Shown here: positions 22,956 to 34,000 of the stretch, one piece after another
Numbering within the stretch: position 1 is the first letter of the stretch
Layout: each line of letters opens with the position of its first letter
Assembly (NCBI RefSeq): GCF_964199755.1
Contig: NC_133910.1
Span: forward strand, 13,400,711 to 13,464,710
From: Larus michahellis
Lineage: Eukaryota > Chordata > Aves > Charadriiformes > Laridae
Length of the DNA: 64,000 nucleotides
Direction of reading: 5' to 3'
Notes under the pieces: generated by a model
The model's input: the letters and a program-made list of their open reading frames with translations, nothing else
What the model was told of the DNA's origin: nothing
The model's database searches: none
Translations under genes and position numbers: made by a program

Positions 22956-23638
22956 GACAAGCTCTAAGAGAAGGTGATAGACATTGTCCTTTTCAGCTGG
23001 AAACTGGAAACCAATTGATATTAATATGGTGTTAAAGAGAATATGAAAAAAGCCCTGTGCAAATTGGCAAGGGTTTAATTAGAGTCACAATAAAAAACAG
23101 CCCTGAAGGCATTTTGCTTTTTAGTCATTCACATATACCTCCACTCAATCGCGTTTACAGAGCCAGGAAAATTATTAATGCTCATTATCCTGAGAACCTT
23201 TCCTTTGTAGCTCTGGGACATTAACGGGCAGTTTCACAGTGCAGGAGGGGGAGAGAAATGTTTCACCCCGGACCCAGTTCATGCAAATGGGAAACACTGG
23301 GCAGCTCTTATTCTGGGTGTTTGTATCGGCCCCCGCTGCCCTTGGTGGGTTTCTGGGGAAGCAGGATAAATTGAACCAAGAAGCTTTACAGCGAAAACCG
23401 TCAGGGCAAACAGCAGTGGTGTAGTGGGGAAGGACCCTGAAAAAGTCCTTCTCAAAACATAAACGTGGGATCCTGTTCCTGCAGGACCTACACAAAGCCA
23501 GGCTTTTGGTGCTGCCTTTCTGTTGGAGCTCTTAAACCGTCAAGCGGGGCGCAGGTTGGTTTTGTTTTTCCCAGAGGTGAACTGGAACTGCTGGGTTACC
23601 GAGCAGGGCGGGTAAATGGAAGCAGGGGGAGAGAGGAG

Positions 23639-23664
23639 AAAAAAAAAAAAAAGCTTTTTTTTTT
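23639..23664. repeat. A14-GC-T10 palindrome
   Basis: Fourteen A, then GC, then ten T. Positions 23643-23664 form a perfect 22-bp self-complementary palindrome centred on AGCT. Confidence 0.9.
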
Positions 23665-26600
23665 CCTTATTTTGAATGTGGGAAAAATGTAACAAATGGC
23701 AAGGAAGAATTTGACAGGCTTCAAGGAAGGTTTCGAAATAACAGAACTGCAGAAGGCAAATGAGAATAGCACTTAATTCATCCTCCATAGGGTAACTCTG
23801 CAATTTCCCTTCCTCTACCCGTTTTGGCAGCCTCGACTGCCTTCAGACCGCAGACCGTGCCCATGAACTCGTTCTTCTCCCCCCTCTCACCGCACAACAA
23901 GCGACTGGGCACAAAAACATCCTACAAACATGACCACAGCTCCACCTTGACCACAAAACACCACGAGCAGCCGAGGGAAGCAGATGTCTAGCAGATCCAT
24001 GCAACCTAGAGACAACTCAAATCTAATCTACTCCTCTAGCCTACGTGCTACGTTGCTTTCTGCCTCGCTGCTACCCACTAGTGTGCGGAGGCACGAAGGA
24101 GAAGGGAAAAACACATCGATCTGGCTTTAAATACCTGTTTTTTTCTCTGTCTCCCTCACAGGCAGAGAGGCAGCGAGCTCAGAGGCTGGTCTGATGATGC
24201 TCACTGATGGTGGGAAGCAGAAATTCAGAGGGCAGAAGACAGTGTGTAAATGACAGGGTGAAACAGCACAGGGATGGGGCAGGGCTCTAAGGGACTTCTT
24301 AAAAATGTCTGGCTGGCTTTAAAGGAAGGAGGGATTCAATTAATGCGTGTAGAATTTAAAAGGGAGGTAATGACGGAATGTCTTTGGGACTCTGACCCAG
24401 CCTGGGGTTACTGTGTCTCCTGCAAATGGGCACCTTACCAGGAGCTCAAAGGGTCATCTCTTTAACAAGGTATTTCCTTTGGGTTCCAGGTGAGTTAGAT
24501 TCACAGCCCCTTGGGGATGTCGTGGTATTTAGAGAAGTACTTTACATTTTGCGGGACTGGAGGGGAAGGAATGTTTCTGGTCAAAAGCAGATCAGAATTA
24601 GGCCGTGCGTTGATTCCCTGTTGCTGGTCAAAGGCACACAATGGACCTCTGGCATCAAACCCAGCATGCCGTCCAGGCCAGAGAGCGGGTCCCTGAGCTG
24701 CTGGGTGGCCCTGACGACCTTCTTATTTGGAGCAGCCCCTCCAGGGCCTGTCTCCATCCCCAGGCACACCATTCTGGGGTGAGACCTGGCTCTGCAGAAA
24801 CACGGACAGGGGTCTAGGCAGAGGCAAGGAGCTCAGAGCTCAGCCCTCCTGCTATCAAGCCAGAGAAGCGATGGCTGGACTGGGAAATATTTATTTAGTT
24901 GCTTGCCATCGGTTAAAGAAAGCACTATGAAAGTATTTTCTCTGCCCAGGAAGCAGCTTTTGGAGAAGGAATAAACCCGGACGTGCGCGGTGTCTCCCAG
25001 GTCCCTCAGAGCAGTTCGGCAGGAGACACTACCCCCACCACCCCCAACCCCACAGAGATGCCGTCCTGCCCGCCCCAGGCGTAGGACACAAGCGATGCAG
25101 AGCACCGCAAGTCACACACGAGATAGACACTAAACACACCACCCACACGTACACAGCACTTGCAAGAAAATGAGACCTAAACGTTGCTATGGGTGAGCAT
25201 GGATAAAAATCAAATGACCCCAAGCACGTGGCGCAGGTGTGGACGTGGTCCCCTGTCACTGCTGGAGCCACGGCCATGGTGTGAGCCCCGGGCAGGGGCG
25301 CTGGCTGAGCCCCCTCCTGAACGTGTGCAACGTGTTCTGGGCGAGGAGCGCTTCTTAACTGAGCAGAGACTTGCTCTCTCTTGCCAGGGTCACTCCAACT
25401 CCATGGAAGTTGGAGCTAAACCCTCGGCTTCCTGATTAACCCCTCAAGCAGGGTACTTCCACCAATATATCTATATTTGCATAAACATGCAATCAAGTTT
25501 CCTCATCCCTTTGACTGGCTTCTGGCAGCTCCCCCAGACAGACTGTTACTAACATACTGTGGGTGTAAAACGTCCTCCTGGGAAATATCAGGCCCAGAAA
25601 GCATGGCAAGGGGAGGAATGCGTGTCTAATTCCCCCATGAGAAGCTTAAAAAAAATGTCCTGCTGTTAAGTTTTATCTGCTCATTTCCAAAAGACAAGTG
25701 AGAACACTGCCTCCTTGTTCACAGGAGAAGGGAAGGAGGAACCCCCAGAAAAAAGGACAAAAGTTTTCCTCCACGGGGTGATTTTAGAAATTAGGGAAGG
25801 GTGTTTCTGGCGTGTGTGTGAGCTCCAGCCCCACACGCTCCCCAGCTGCTTGTACAGCAGCCACCTGGGGAATGTTAGAGTGCGGCTCTGCCCTGGGAAA
25901 ACTACCCTGGAAGGTGCCGCCAGCCTTCCATCCATCAGGCATTCCATCCCCGAGCCTGGCCACCGGGACTTGGTGCAGGCCTGGGAGAGCCAGCAAGGAC
26001 AGAGCCAGCTTCTCCCTGGACCCTGCGGCCCGTCCCTGGCATGGCTTAGCAAAGCCCGGGGGCTGCTCTGAGTCTGCTGGTGAGTCGCAGGGGGTGGCAG
26101 CAGCCCTCCCCGGCAGCTTCCCTCGGGGGAACCTTCCCCGGCTGGGGGAGAGAGCAGCAGCCAGCCTTCCCCATCCCGCCCTGGGAGCAGCACCCAGGAG
26201 GTTCACCAGGGACAACTCTCCTGCCCGTGCTGGTATCAGAGCTCAGGGATAGAGCAGGATGGGGTGCAGATCTCTTCTCCTTCCAGCCAGGTAAGAAGGG
26301 GTATGTGGTTTAATTTTAGGGTGGGACAGTAGAGCCGTCATTGCTTCCCTGCTCCGCACGTGATGGAGCTGTAAGAGAGCATCTCCTGCAGCCGTGCCAG
26401 CCCTGTGCAGGACAGTGTTGCCAAGTGGCTCTAGGGGGGATGGATTTTGAAAACCTTTCCTTTTTTTAAAAAAAAAACCAAACAAAATGGAGAGAAAAAA
26501 GGGAAAAGCATTGCTTCCCCCACGTCCAGTCCTGGCTTCCCTTCTTGCTGCCCTGATGATAACAGAGTGACAGGAGAGTGAGCTCAGCCGGTGAGGGAGG

Positions 26601-26953
26601 ATGTCAGCCCATGGTGTGGTTGTCTCTGGGCTTTGAAGTGGACCCGCTGTGTCTGGCTCCCTGCTTATAGGGACCATAATACTCACTCCCAGCCTGTGTT
26701 ACACGTGTCTGAGTGAATAGGGAGAGAAAAGCAAACCAGGACTGCCCAGAGGCTGGGGGATGTGAACCGAGTCAGGGTGATTTTTATCCATGTCCCTTTA
26801 TCATCCTACAGAGCAGATTACCAGGGCCACCGCCACGGCAGCCCCCTGCGTTGCCCACCGCCGCCAGAGGAGCTGGGATGGGAAGCAGCTGAAAAGAGGA
26901 GCCCGGCGGTGGAGTGCTGGCCCTCCAGGCAAGGCAGGGAATGTGGCACCCAC

Positions 26954-27070
26954 CTGGCTGGGTGGTGGTGGCAGGTAGGGGGGTGGTGGTTGAGGTTGTG
27001 GTGGTGGTTGAGGTTGTGGTGGTGGACGTTGTTGTGGTGGTCGTTTTTGCCGTGGTGGTTTTTGCGGTGG
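26954..27070. repeat. ACC/ACA trinucleotide-type low-complexity sequence within Thr exon
   Basis: On the minus strand ACC and ACA triplets alternate with TCA/TCC in units like ACCACCACAACCTCA. It is an imperfect coding repeat that could vary in length by multiples of three. Confidence 0.75.
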
Positions 27071-27094
27071 CAACCCGCTGCGGTCGCTCATACG
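26954..27094 (-). CDS. NTNG2: NTNG2 cassette exon: threonine-rich mucin-like stalk
   Basis: 141 nt on the minus strand, with acceptor TCTTTGCTTGCCAG and donor CCAG|GTGGGT, phase 1 at both ends. Inclusion therefore adds 47 residues without a frameshift. After the split codon it reads YERPQRVATAKTTTAK and then runs of four to six Thr separated by Ser (TTTTTTS, TTTTS, TTTTTS), ending PLPATTTQP. No stop occurs in frame. The composition is that of a mucin-like, O-glycosylated stalk, placed between LE1 and LE2. Netrin-G genes are known to be alternatively spliced exactly there. The alternative reading is an intronic CCACCACAA-type repeat with fortuitous splice sites. I favour a real alternative exon because of frame, phase and both splice sites. 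Confidence 0.7.
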
Positions 27095-29033
27095 CTGGCA
27101 AGCAAAGAGAAGAGGTGGGAGGCTCTTACTGGGGCCAAATGGAGGGTTTCCTCACCAGCCCGTACGCCCGCGAGGCGGCTGCTGCTGGGGCTGAACTGGT
27201 GACCGATTTCTCAGCGCGGTTACAACTGGGGCACCGAGAGGATTAAGGCGAGAGCGGCTGGATGACGCCGGATGCAGCGAGCACGTGTGCGTGCAGGGGC
27301 CGGAGGCTGTGGCTGTATCAGCTTACTCTGTTGGTGCAGATATTGGCTTAAATACTTACAGCTCTATCATAAACTAATTGCCAATTAAGCTGAAAAAGGG
27401 GAAACAGAAGCACGCCCGGGCAGAGATGGGGTGAAGAGTGGGCAGGAGGTGCCGAGGAGCCCCTCTGCAGAGCTGGGATTCTGCTGCCTGACATCCACGC
27501 GCCTGCGGGCAGAGCCCTGCCTTCCCCGGCTCCATCAACAGCACCGGTCCCTTCTGCCACCCCACGGGCAGCGAAATATCCGGCACCACCAAAACCAGCC
27601 CGTACCATTGGCACGTATTAATTTCTGCTGGCACCCTTCGTTCCGCGAGGGAAATTAATTGATGGTTTAAGGTCAGCGAGCCCCCGCGGAGCCGCGCGGG
27701 AGCCATCCCCGGTGCGGTGCCCACTCCACCGCACTCGCCACAACAGCCTGAACTAAAATAACACTCAGAACACAAATTCCTACTTAACTTACACCTGCTG
27801 CCCTCCTGTCCTTGTTTGTCCCACTGCTTCATGCAGATTATCATGCTTAATTTCATAATAGCCCTGAGCTAGTTTAAATACTTAATTTAGGTCACTTCTA
27901 GTCTTCTATGCAGGCTAAATAATCTCTCCTTAACTGGCCTTGGACACAAATCCCTCCTGTCCACCTCCTGCGCATCGCTCCCAGCACCCTCCCGGCTTCT
28001 CCCTGGCAGAAAATTTTGACGGGAAACATTTTCCAGTGAAACAGAAGTAGGCCTCAGGCTGCCGAGCTCTGTTAAGGGGTAAAAAAATAATTATCAAAAT
28101 GGTTTTGACCGGAAAAGCAAAGAATATTTTGGACTGTTAAAACACGTCATTTTTTTAACCCTAAATTACTTGAGGAAGACTTCTAATTGTAACTTGAAAT
28201 TTTTAACCATTTCAATTTAACTGCTTAAAATCTAAATATGGTTCATTTACCCAGAAAAAGTCCTCCGCTTTTCAATCAGGTGCACTTTGCTTAATTGCAT
28301 TTGCATTTCTCTGAAACTATTTCTCCTCCACTTCTTTCCACTTGCCTGCAAACCAAAGAATCCATTATTCATTCAGCTCTCCGATTGTTTCTTCTGGAGG
28401 GTAATTCCGAGCCACAAAATTCAAACCCAGGCTTCTGCTTACCCAAAACTCAAGGCTCTTTGATATCAAACTACCTCCAGCTTTGTTAAATAAGGACTCC
28501 AATCGTACCATCAATCTTTCAATAGAAATCCCCGCTGAGCTTTACCGTCTTTGCTGCCGACCCTTCATAGACACATGTTCCTGTACATACGCGTGCACGT
28601 ACAGATGTCCACACACTCTATATACCTTTCTTTTAATCGATAGCCCGAGGTCACCCAGACTGGGTGCTATGCCAAGTAATTCAAACCCAGCTCCTTCTCA
28701 GAGCAGAAGTCTGCAATACTGGGGGGGAAAAGTTCACAGCGAGCACTGGTGGTTTTGAAGAGTCTTTTTTTATTTCCTTTCCGGCTGCCATTCTAACGAA
28801 CCTCATGGGGGGAAACCGTGCCAGAGGAAGAGACAAAATGAGGCTACTGAAGTCAAAGGAAGAAAATATAAGACTCTTTGACAGGACAGAAAATGAGGCA
28901 CAATTAGGGAAGACTTATTGCCTGGAAAATGATAATGGACAGAAAACAACCATTATTTTTTTTCCTAGTGACATCCGCAAGGGCCATGCACTGGGGTGTT
29001 AAATGCCAGCATTTCAGTTATGTTTTTACTTAC
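27095..29033 (-). other. NTNG2: NTNG2 intron between microexon and Thr-rich exon
   Basis: A 1.9-kb intron. It includes a 30-nt segment at 27360-27389 flanked by a strong acceptor and donor, which would introduce a stop if spliced in. The stretch 28060-28300 is AT-rich. Nothing else is recognised. Confidence 0.65.
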
Positions 29034-29060
29034 TGCCAAAGGCTGAGCCTGCAGCTGCAC
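29034..29060 (-). CDS. NTNG2: NTNG2 27-nt microexon in the LE1-LE2 linker
   Basis: On the minus strand a strong acceptor (CTTCTTCTTGTTTTTTCCAG) is followed by 27 nt and a consensus donor (A|GTAAGT). The phase is 1 at both ends. Joined to LE1 it completes Cys and encodes AAAGSAFG. Joined to LE2 it completes Asn, giving CAAAGSAFGN before CECYGHSN. Mammalian netrin-G2, as I remember it, reads CAAAGSFGN at this point, so the match is close, with one extra residue. The exon is far too short to appear as an open frame. Inclusion gives a 527-residue protein, near the human 530. Microexons of this type are often neuron-regulated, which would fit the gene, but that is inference. Confidence 0.88.
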
Positions 29061-30855
29061 CTGGAAAAAACAAGAAGAAGCCCGGTCACTGGAAGCAGGA
29101 CGCCATCGGCTCTGATACCAGCAGAAGATCAAACAGATACACGACGTGGGACCAAACAGCAATTAATTACCGGGGGTCTTGCTCATAGGCATGTCAGTTT
29201 GATGCAACATCTTAAAAGCTACTTTTGTCAAACTACAGAGGCAACCAGACAGGGCTGTCTGGGGTCTTGGCATCTCAAGCTTTTCACCTGGGGAGAAAAA
29301 CCAGCTTGGTCCTTTCGGATTTTTTTTCCCCTCTGTTAACAGTTTCCTTGACCTGCCATTAAAGCCCAGCAAAGGACAAGCACATCTTCTGAGGTTCGCT
29401 CTGCTAAGTACAAACCGCAGGGTCTGAACCAGCTTGCTGCACCTAGGGCAGTTCTCTGGGAGCGAGAAGGGTTGAACACCCTCCCCGCTGCAGCACTTGC
29501 TCAACAGGATGCTGCAAAGCCACTGGCTTCAAACCCACCCGTCAAAAGCCATCCAAGGACCAGCTTCTGGCATTTGGCACCCAGAAGGCTGATGGCCACG
29601 CTCCTCCCTACTGTAAGAAGCGGGTGAATCATGGAAAGTCTCAGCTTTGCATGAACATAAAGCACAGGACCAGTGATGGAAGAGGTAGGGCCACCAAGAG
29701 GAGAGGGCTTCGGAGAACTGTCTCTGTTGGAGAGGAAGAGGATGTCGATGGGGGGAGGAGGAAGCAACAGAGAGAGAGTCAGGGGTGGGGGGGAGAAGAC
29801 TGAGTGACAGATGGGAAGAGAGACGAATGGGAGAAGAAAGAGCAGAGGAGAAAGAGAAATAGGAAGAGACACAAGGAACGGAGGGGAGGGAAAGAGAGAG
29901 AACAGCATGTCTGCGCCTGTCAACACCAGAAACTCTCCCAGGCTCCTTTGAAGCAATGCAGCCGCTTGGTGGGAGCTGACAAGCTCGTTCCCTTTCAAAG
30001 AACCTGCTCATCTACCAGCCCTGGCACACACAAAACATTCCCGTCACGGCCTTCGGAGCCTGAATTTCAGCTTTGATCATCTTAAAGCACATAAATCTTT
30101 CAAAAAATTTGGGGGGAGGGAGGGAAAAGATTCTCTTTGGTAATGCTCAAAGCTGCTGCTTGAAAGGCTGGAGTGGCTACTGTGGCTCCGTGACATTTAA
30201 ACAAGTCTGCTAACGCGGACTGGACAGAAACCCAGGAGAAACTGGCCCATCTGTGATGTTTCCTGCCCCAATTCCCCTGCTCGAACGATGGTGGGTATGC
30301 ATCCTTCATCTCGCCTGCGCGCCTTTGCTTCTGTCAGTGCCTCGCTCCAGCAGGCAATTGGATGAGACTGGAGCTGCGCAGAGGGACCGCAGCTCGCGGC
30401 GCTTGCCTGAAACGCCAACACACGCGGAACGGGATCCAGAAAGCAATCCAGAAACCAACCTGCACTCTGGCAGCTGAGCAGTGCCAGCGCTGAGCCCGTG
30501 GAGTACTTGACAGCCAGTGCTCTACTGTGGCTAAATAATGTCTTCTGCAAGGGACAGTAATTTGCATTGCTACAAAGCCACGGACCTATATCTTGGCCCA
30601 AGGTTGTCCTTCCTATTCCCGACCGTCATTTGGACTCATCGCTCATCTACCAGTAGCCCACAAATCACCTCTGCATCCACTCAGATCCTCTCTCATTTCT
30701 CTGTGTACCAAGACACAGGTTAAATACCCGCTTCCCTTTCCAAAGCTGAGCATCCCGCACTGATTCCAGATGGGGAAGGACAAGATGAGAATCTGCTCTC
30801 CTCTGTGGGCGTTGTGCCACCCAAGCTGGGAGCGTGGCCAGGGCAGATTACTTAC
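29061..30855 (-). other. NTNG2: NTNG2 intron between LE1 and microexon
   Basis: A 1.8-kb intron containing a polypurine tract on the + strand (29729-29905), which is CU-rich in the NTNG2 transcript. No other exon is recognised. Confidence 0.75.
29729..29905. repeat. polypurine/polypyrimidine tract
   Basis: About 175 nt of mostly G and A on the + strand (GAGGAAGAGG, GGGGGGAGGAGGAAG, AGAGAGAG, GGAGAAAGAGAAATAGGAAG). In the NTNG2 pre-mRNA it reads as CU-rich sequence about 670-850 nt upstream of the microexon. Confidence 0.85.
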
Positions 30856-31028
30856 ATGCGTTGGGGGACCCGTTGGGGAGAGGCAGGTAGGATCCCGCTC
30901 GCCAAGACCTGGAGCGAAAGTTCTTCTTGCACTTGCCGCAGTCCTGCCCCGTGGTGTTGTGCTCACACTCGCACTGAAGGCTGCCCTCTTTGAAGGTGCA
31001 CAGGTTAGCGTGGAGGTTGCATTTACAC
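30856..31028 (-). CDS. NTNG2: NTNG2 exon: first laminin-type EGF (LE1)
   Basis: 173 nt on the minus strand. It reads [40 protein letters not shown] and [17 protein letters not shown], matching netrin-G LE1 nearly residue for residue. Eight LE-type cysteines are present when the final Cys (from the microexon) is counted, plus sequons NTT and NGS. The acceptor is CTCTTCCAG at 31029-31037 and the donor is GCAT|GTAAGT at 30856/30855. The exon enters at phase 2 (AG|G, Arg) and leaves at phase 1 (T|..). With the microexon the split codon is TGT (Cys). Without it, it becomes Tyr (LE2) or Ser (Thr-rich exon), so skipping the microexon removes a cysteine. Confidence 0.95.
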
Positions 31029-34000
31029 CTGGAAGAGGAACGCAGGAGAAGAGCTGTCAGGTATTACTGCAACTCCTCCTTGCCCCTGGCCAGTGCTGTC
31101 CTGTGTGTGAAAATGTAGAGGTGGTGCTGGGCCGGTTTAACCCTTTCCTGTTCCTTCTGTAGGAGTTTTTCACTGAACTCAGCTGTTTTCCCCGCTGCTG
31201 GGGTTACGATGTCCGTGTCCTCGCCCAGGCTGGATCTGCATGCTCTATTCCAAGATGAGAGACACTTTACTCCCACCATCCAACTGTGGAAGCACAAGCC
31301 ATTTAATGGTAAGTCAGCATCTCCGGCTGAGACTCCAGGAAGGAGTCACGCGTTTCAGGCTGCTGCAGAAATCTGGGTGATTAGCTCAGATGTAGGCATT
31401 TACTCGGAGGCAGGGAGGACAGCCTGGGCTGGAGGAGCATGGCTGACACTGCTGGGACTTGGCCGCTCGGCCCCTGCTCAGTGAGCTAAAGATAGGAGTG
31501 TTTTCTCCCATGGTGTGAAGTTGCCCAACACAACCCCTTTTGCCTCCGTGCAGCGCAGCCCCAGCCTGCTGTGACCAAAATAACACAGAGAACGAGTCAC
31601 CATCAGAATCTGCCTTTTAGTCCCCGCCTCATCAGAGAACAGCAACAACTAAAACCACTATTCAGCAATTTGCAACCATTAACAAACTTTTAATGAGCTG
31701 TAGTGCAGCATGCAGGGAATAATTATCTCTGTGCACAATAATTCCTGTCGCTCAGACTCTGGAGGTGACTTGCGCAGAGCACAGAGGCTGAGCCCATAAC
31801 TCACATGTGGCTCTAGCAATTCCTGGGCCCGAGCTGAGACCATCAGACAGAGACTTTGGGGACCAAAACCTCTCATTTCGTTCCAGACAGTGGGTCCCTA
31901 GCATAACCCACCATTGTTTCACTGCTTTGTGTAATAATTTACACCCTCAGAAGCAGAACCATTAGAAGACAGTAATGCTGTGCCTTATGTGACTGCGTAG
32001 AGAAGCCTGACCGGGAGCGCTTCGTTTTACAGGACTAATTGCACGAGAGCTGCAGAGCTGAGGGGAACGACCCGCTTGCAGAGAAGATAGAGGAAACATG
32101 GCCTGCTTCTTCTCATGCTCTGTCTGCACTGGGATAAACAACCTGGATTAGGCTGGGAGCCGTGAGCCGGGTCCCTCCCAGCGCCGCGCATGCTCCTGGT
32201 GCCTCCCCCGCTCTCCCTTGGAGCCCCCCGAGATGCTCCCCAGCCTCCTGCCTGACCCGCTGAGGCCGCTTTGCAGTGCTCCTCCTCACGCATGGCTGGA
32301 TAAGCTGACCTCACGTATGATTTTTTCCCCCCCTCCTCCCCTCCCTGTCCTTAATTCTAGCAAACCCCGCTCAGAGGCTAAGCGTAAGCTGGATGAACGG
32401 TCTCTCTCCTCGTCTTACAACCCTGCCCTGTCTCTGACCAAGCAGGGAGGGAATATTGCAGTCTCTAAAAGAGAGGAAGGAAGAAGATGTGGTCCATGGA
32501 GCAGAGGCAGACACACTCAGCATGCTCCACTTGAATCTGTGTCTCAGCGAGAGCTGGAGATGCCATGTCACGGCTGAAAGCACTAACAGCCTCCGAGCAT
32601 CGGTACCCTGGGACCAAGCTGTGAATCCGAGCGTCCGGCGGAAGGAAGCAGCTTTGGCTGGTACCTACACAGGAGGGATGCTCTATTTCAGCCGCTCCGT
32701 GTCCCCTCTGCCTCTGCTGAGGAAGGATTTTGGCTGAGCCATCCCAGCCCTTTGCAGAGGCGATGCCCAGCCCTGGGGTGCTGCGGAGCCTGACTCTGAA
32801 TTATTCAGCGTCCGCCCAGCACGGCCTCCTTCTCTCGCTTCAAAATGAGCATACCAGAGCAGAGCAGGCAAGGTAGTGGGTTAAAGCAGGTCAAAGCTTC
32901 ACCGCTGCCGCTCTGGGCCCAGCCTGAATCGGAGCAACAGCGTCTGGGAAATGCAGCTCTCCGCCCTCTCATCGCTGGTGGGAGCGGGGGGACGGGAACC
33001 AGCTGCAGGATGCAGCCTTCAAATCCAGCCGAGGGGGAGTTTAAGAGCCCCAGGGGAGGGGGGTAAAAGAAGGCAGGGCCTGGCATTGCCCTTGTTTTCT
33101 CTGAAGTCCGGGACGATGTGGAGGCACATGTCCTTGACCCCACCAGTCCCGAGTGGAGACATCAGCTCTGCCCGCGGGATGGGGTGTATGCTCATGGCCA
33201 TCCCCAGCCACTGCCTGTAGGGGTGATGGGGCACTGCTCTTCCCAGGGGAGACCCTCGCTTCCTAATTGGTGTAAACAAGGAAACTTAACAAGAAAGCAG
33301 AGGCAGCCGGTCACCCTGCCTGCCTGCGCCCGGGTCACTTATATTTCTCACTGTTCAGCCCTTCGCCACTGTGCAAAAGTTTTGTTATCCAAAGGATCCA
33401 TTTTACCGGGGAATTGCTTTCTGAATTCGACCTTTGAGGCTCATCAATCTAAGCAGAGAACTATAACCCCAGCGAGCTGACCCTGCAACACAGCACTTTT
33501 CAGCCCAATCAATCAGGCTGCATTATTTAATAGCGAACAGCCAAGCGCCGTCAGCCAGCCCCGATTGCCAACCCCATTTTGTGCAAAGGTTTCTGCATCC
33601 AGGCCTCCCTGCTGCTCGCGGCTCGGCTTTAACCCCTTCTTCAGGCTTCTCTGCCTCCTCCTCCTCCGGGCCCGCAGCCCAAGGACGTGTGCTCGCCAAT
33701 GGTCTGTGCACGACGTCTTTCCCCAGCCAAGATCCAGCTGGTGGAGACCGGAGTAAATGACATTAGCCCGGTCCCCTGGGCGGGAGCCGCTAGTCCTGCT
33801 TGCCTCGGCTCATCTTCCTCGGGCGGCCAGCCATCGCAGGAAAGAGAGGATGAAGGGAAAGGTTAGGAGCTACTTAGCAATGAGGCTTAAAGAGCAGCAG
33901 TGGGGCAGACACCTGTGCTGTGTCCTGCAGAAGGCAGCGATGGCCCCGCTCCAGTCCCGGGGCTGCTCCAGCAAAGTGCTGGTTGCAATATGGTCTCTTT

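Larger units (their letters stand above)
17122..26953 (-). other. NTNG2: NTNG2 intron between Thr-rich exon and LE2
   Basis: A 9.8-kb intron. It holds a CR1 fragment at 19811-19942, an A/T palindrome near 23643-23664 and an AT-rich island near 22915-23150. I inspected minus-strand acceptor/donor pairs by eye for further cassette exons. Two 22-nt pairs (21647-21668 and 26687-26708) look like splice sites but would shift the frame. Confidence 0.7.

Noticed and set aside
25681..26193. 170-codon minus-strand frame with a good acceptor near 26150, considered as another NTNG2 cassette
   Set aside because: I could not find a GTAAG/GTGAG-type donor in a compatible phase and the peptide has no cysteines in LE spacing or other family signal.
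26687..26708. 22-nt minus-strand segment with strong acceptor CACTCAG and donor GTGAGT
   Set aside because: Same problem: the length breaks the frame between phase-1 neighbours.
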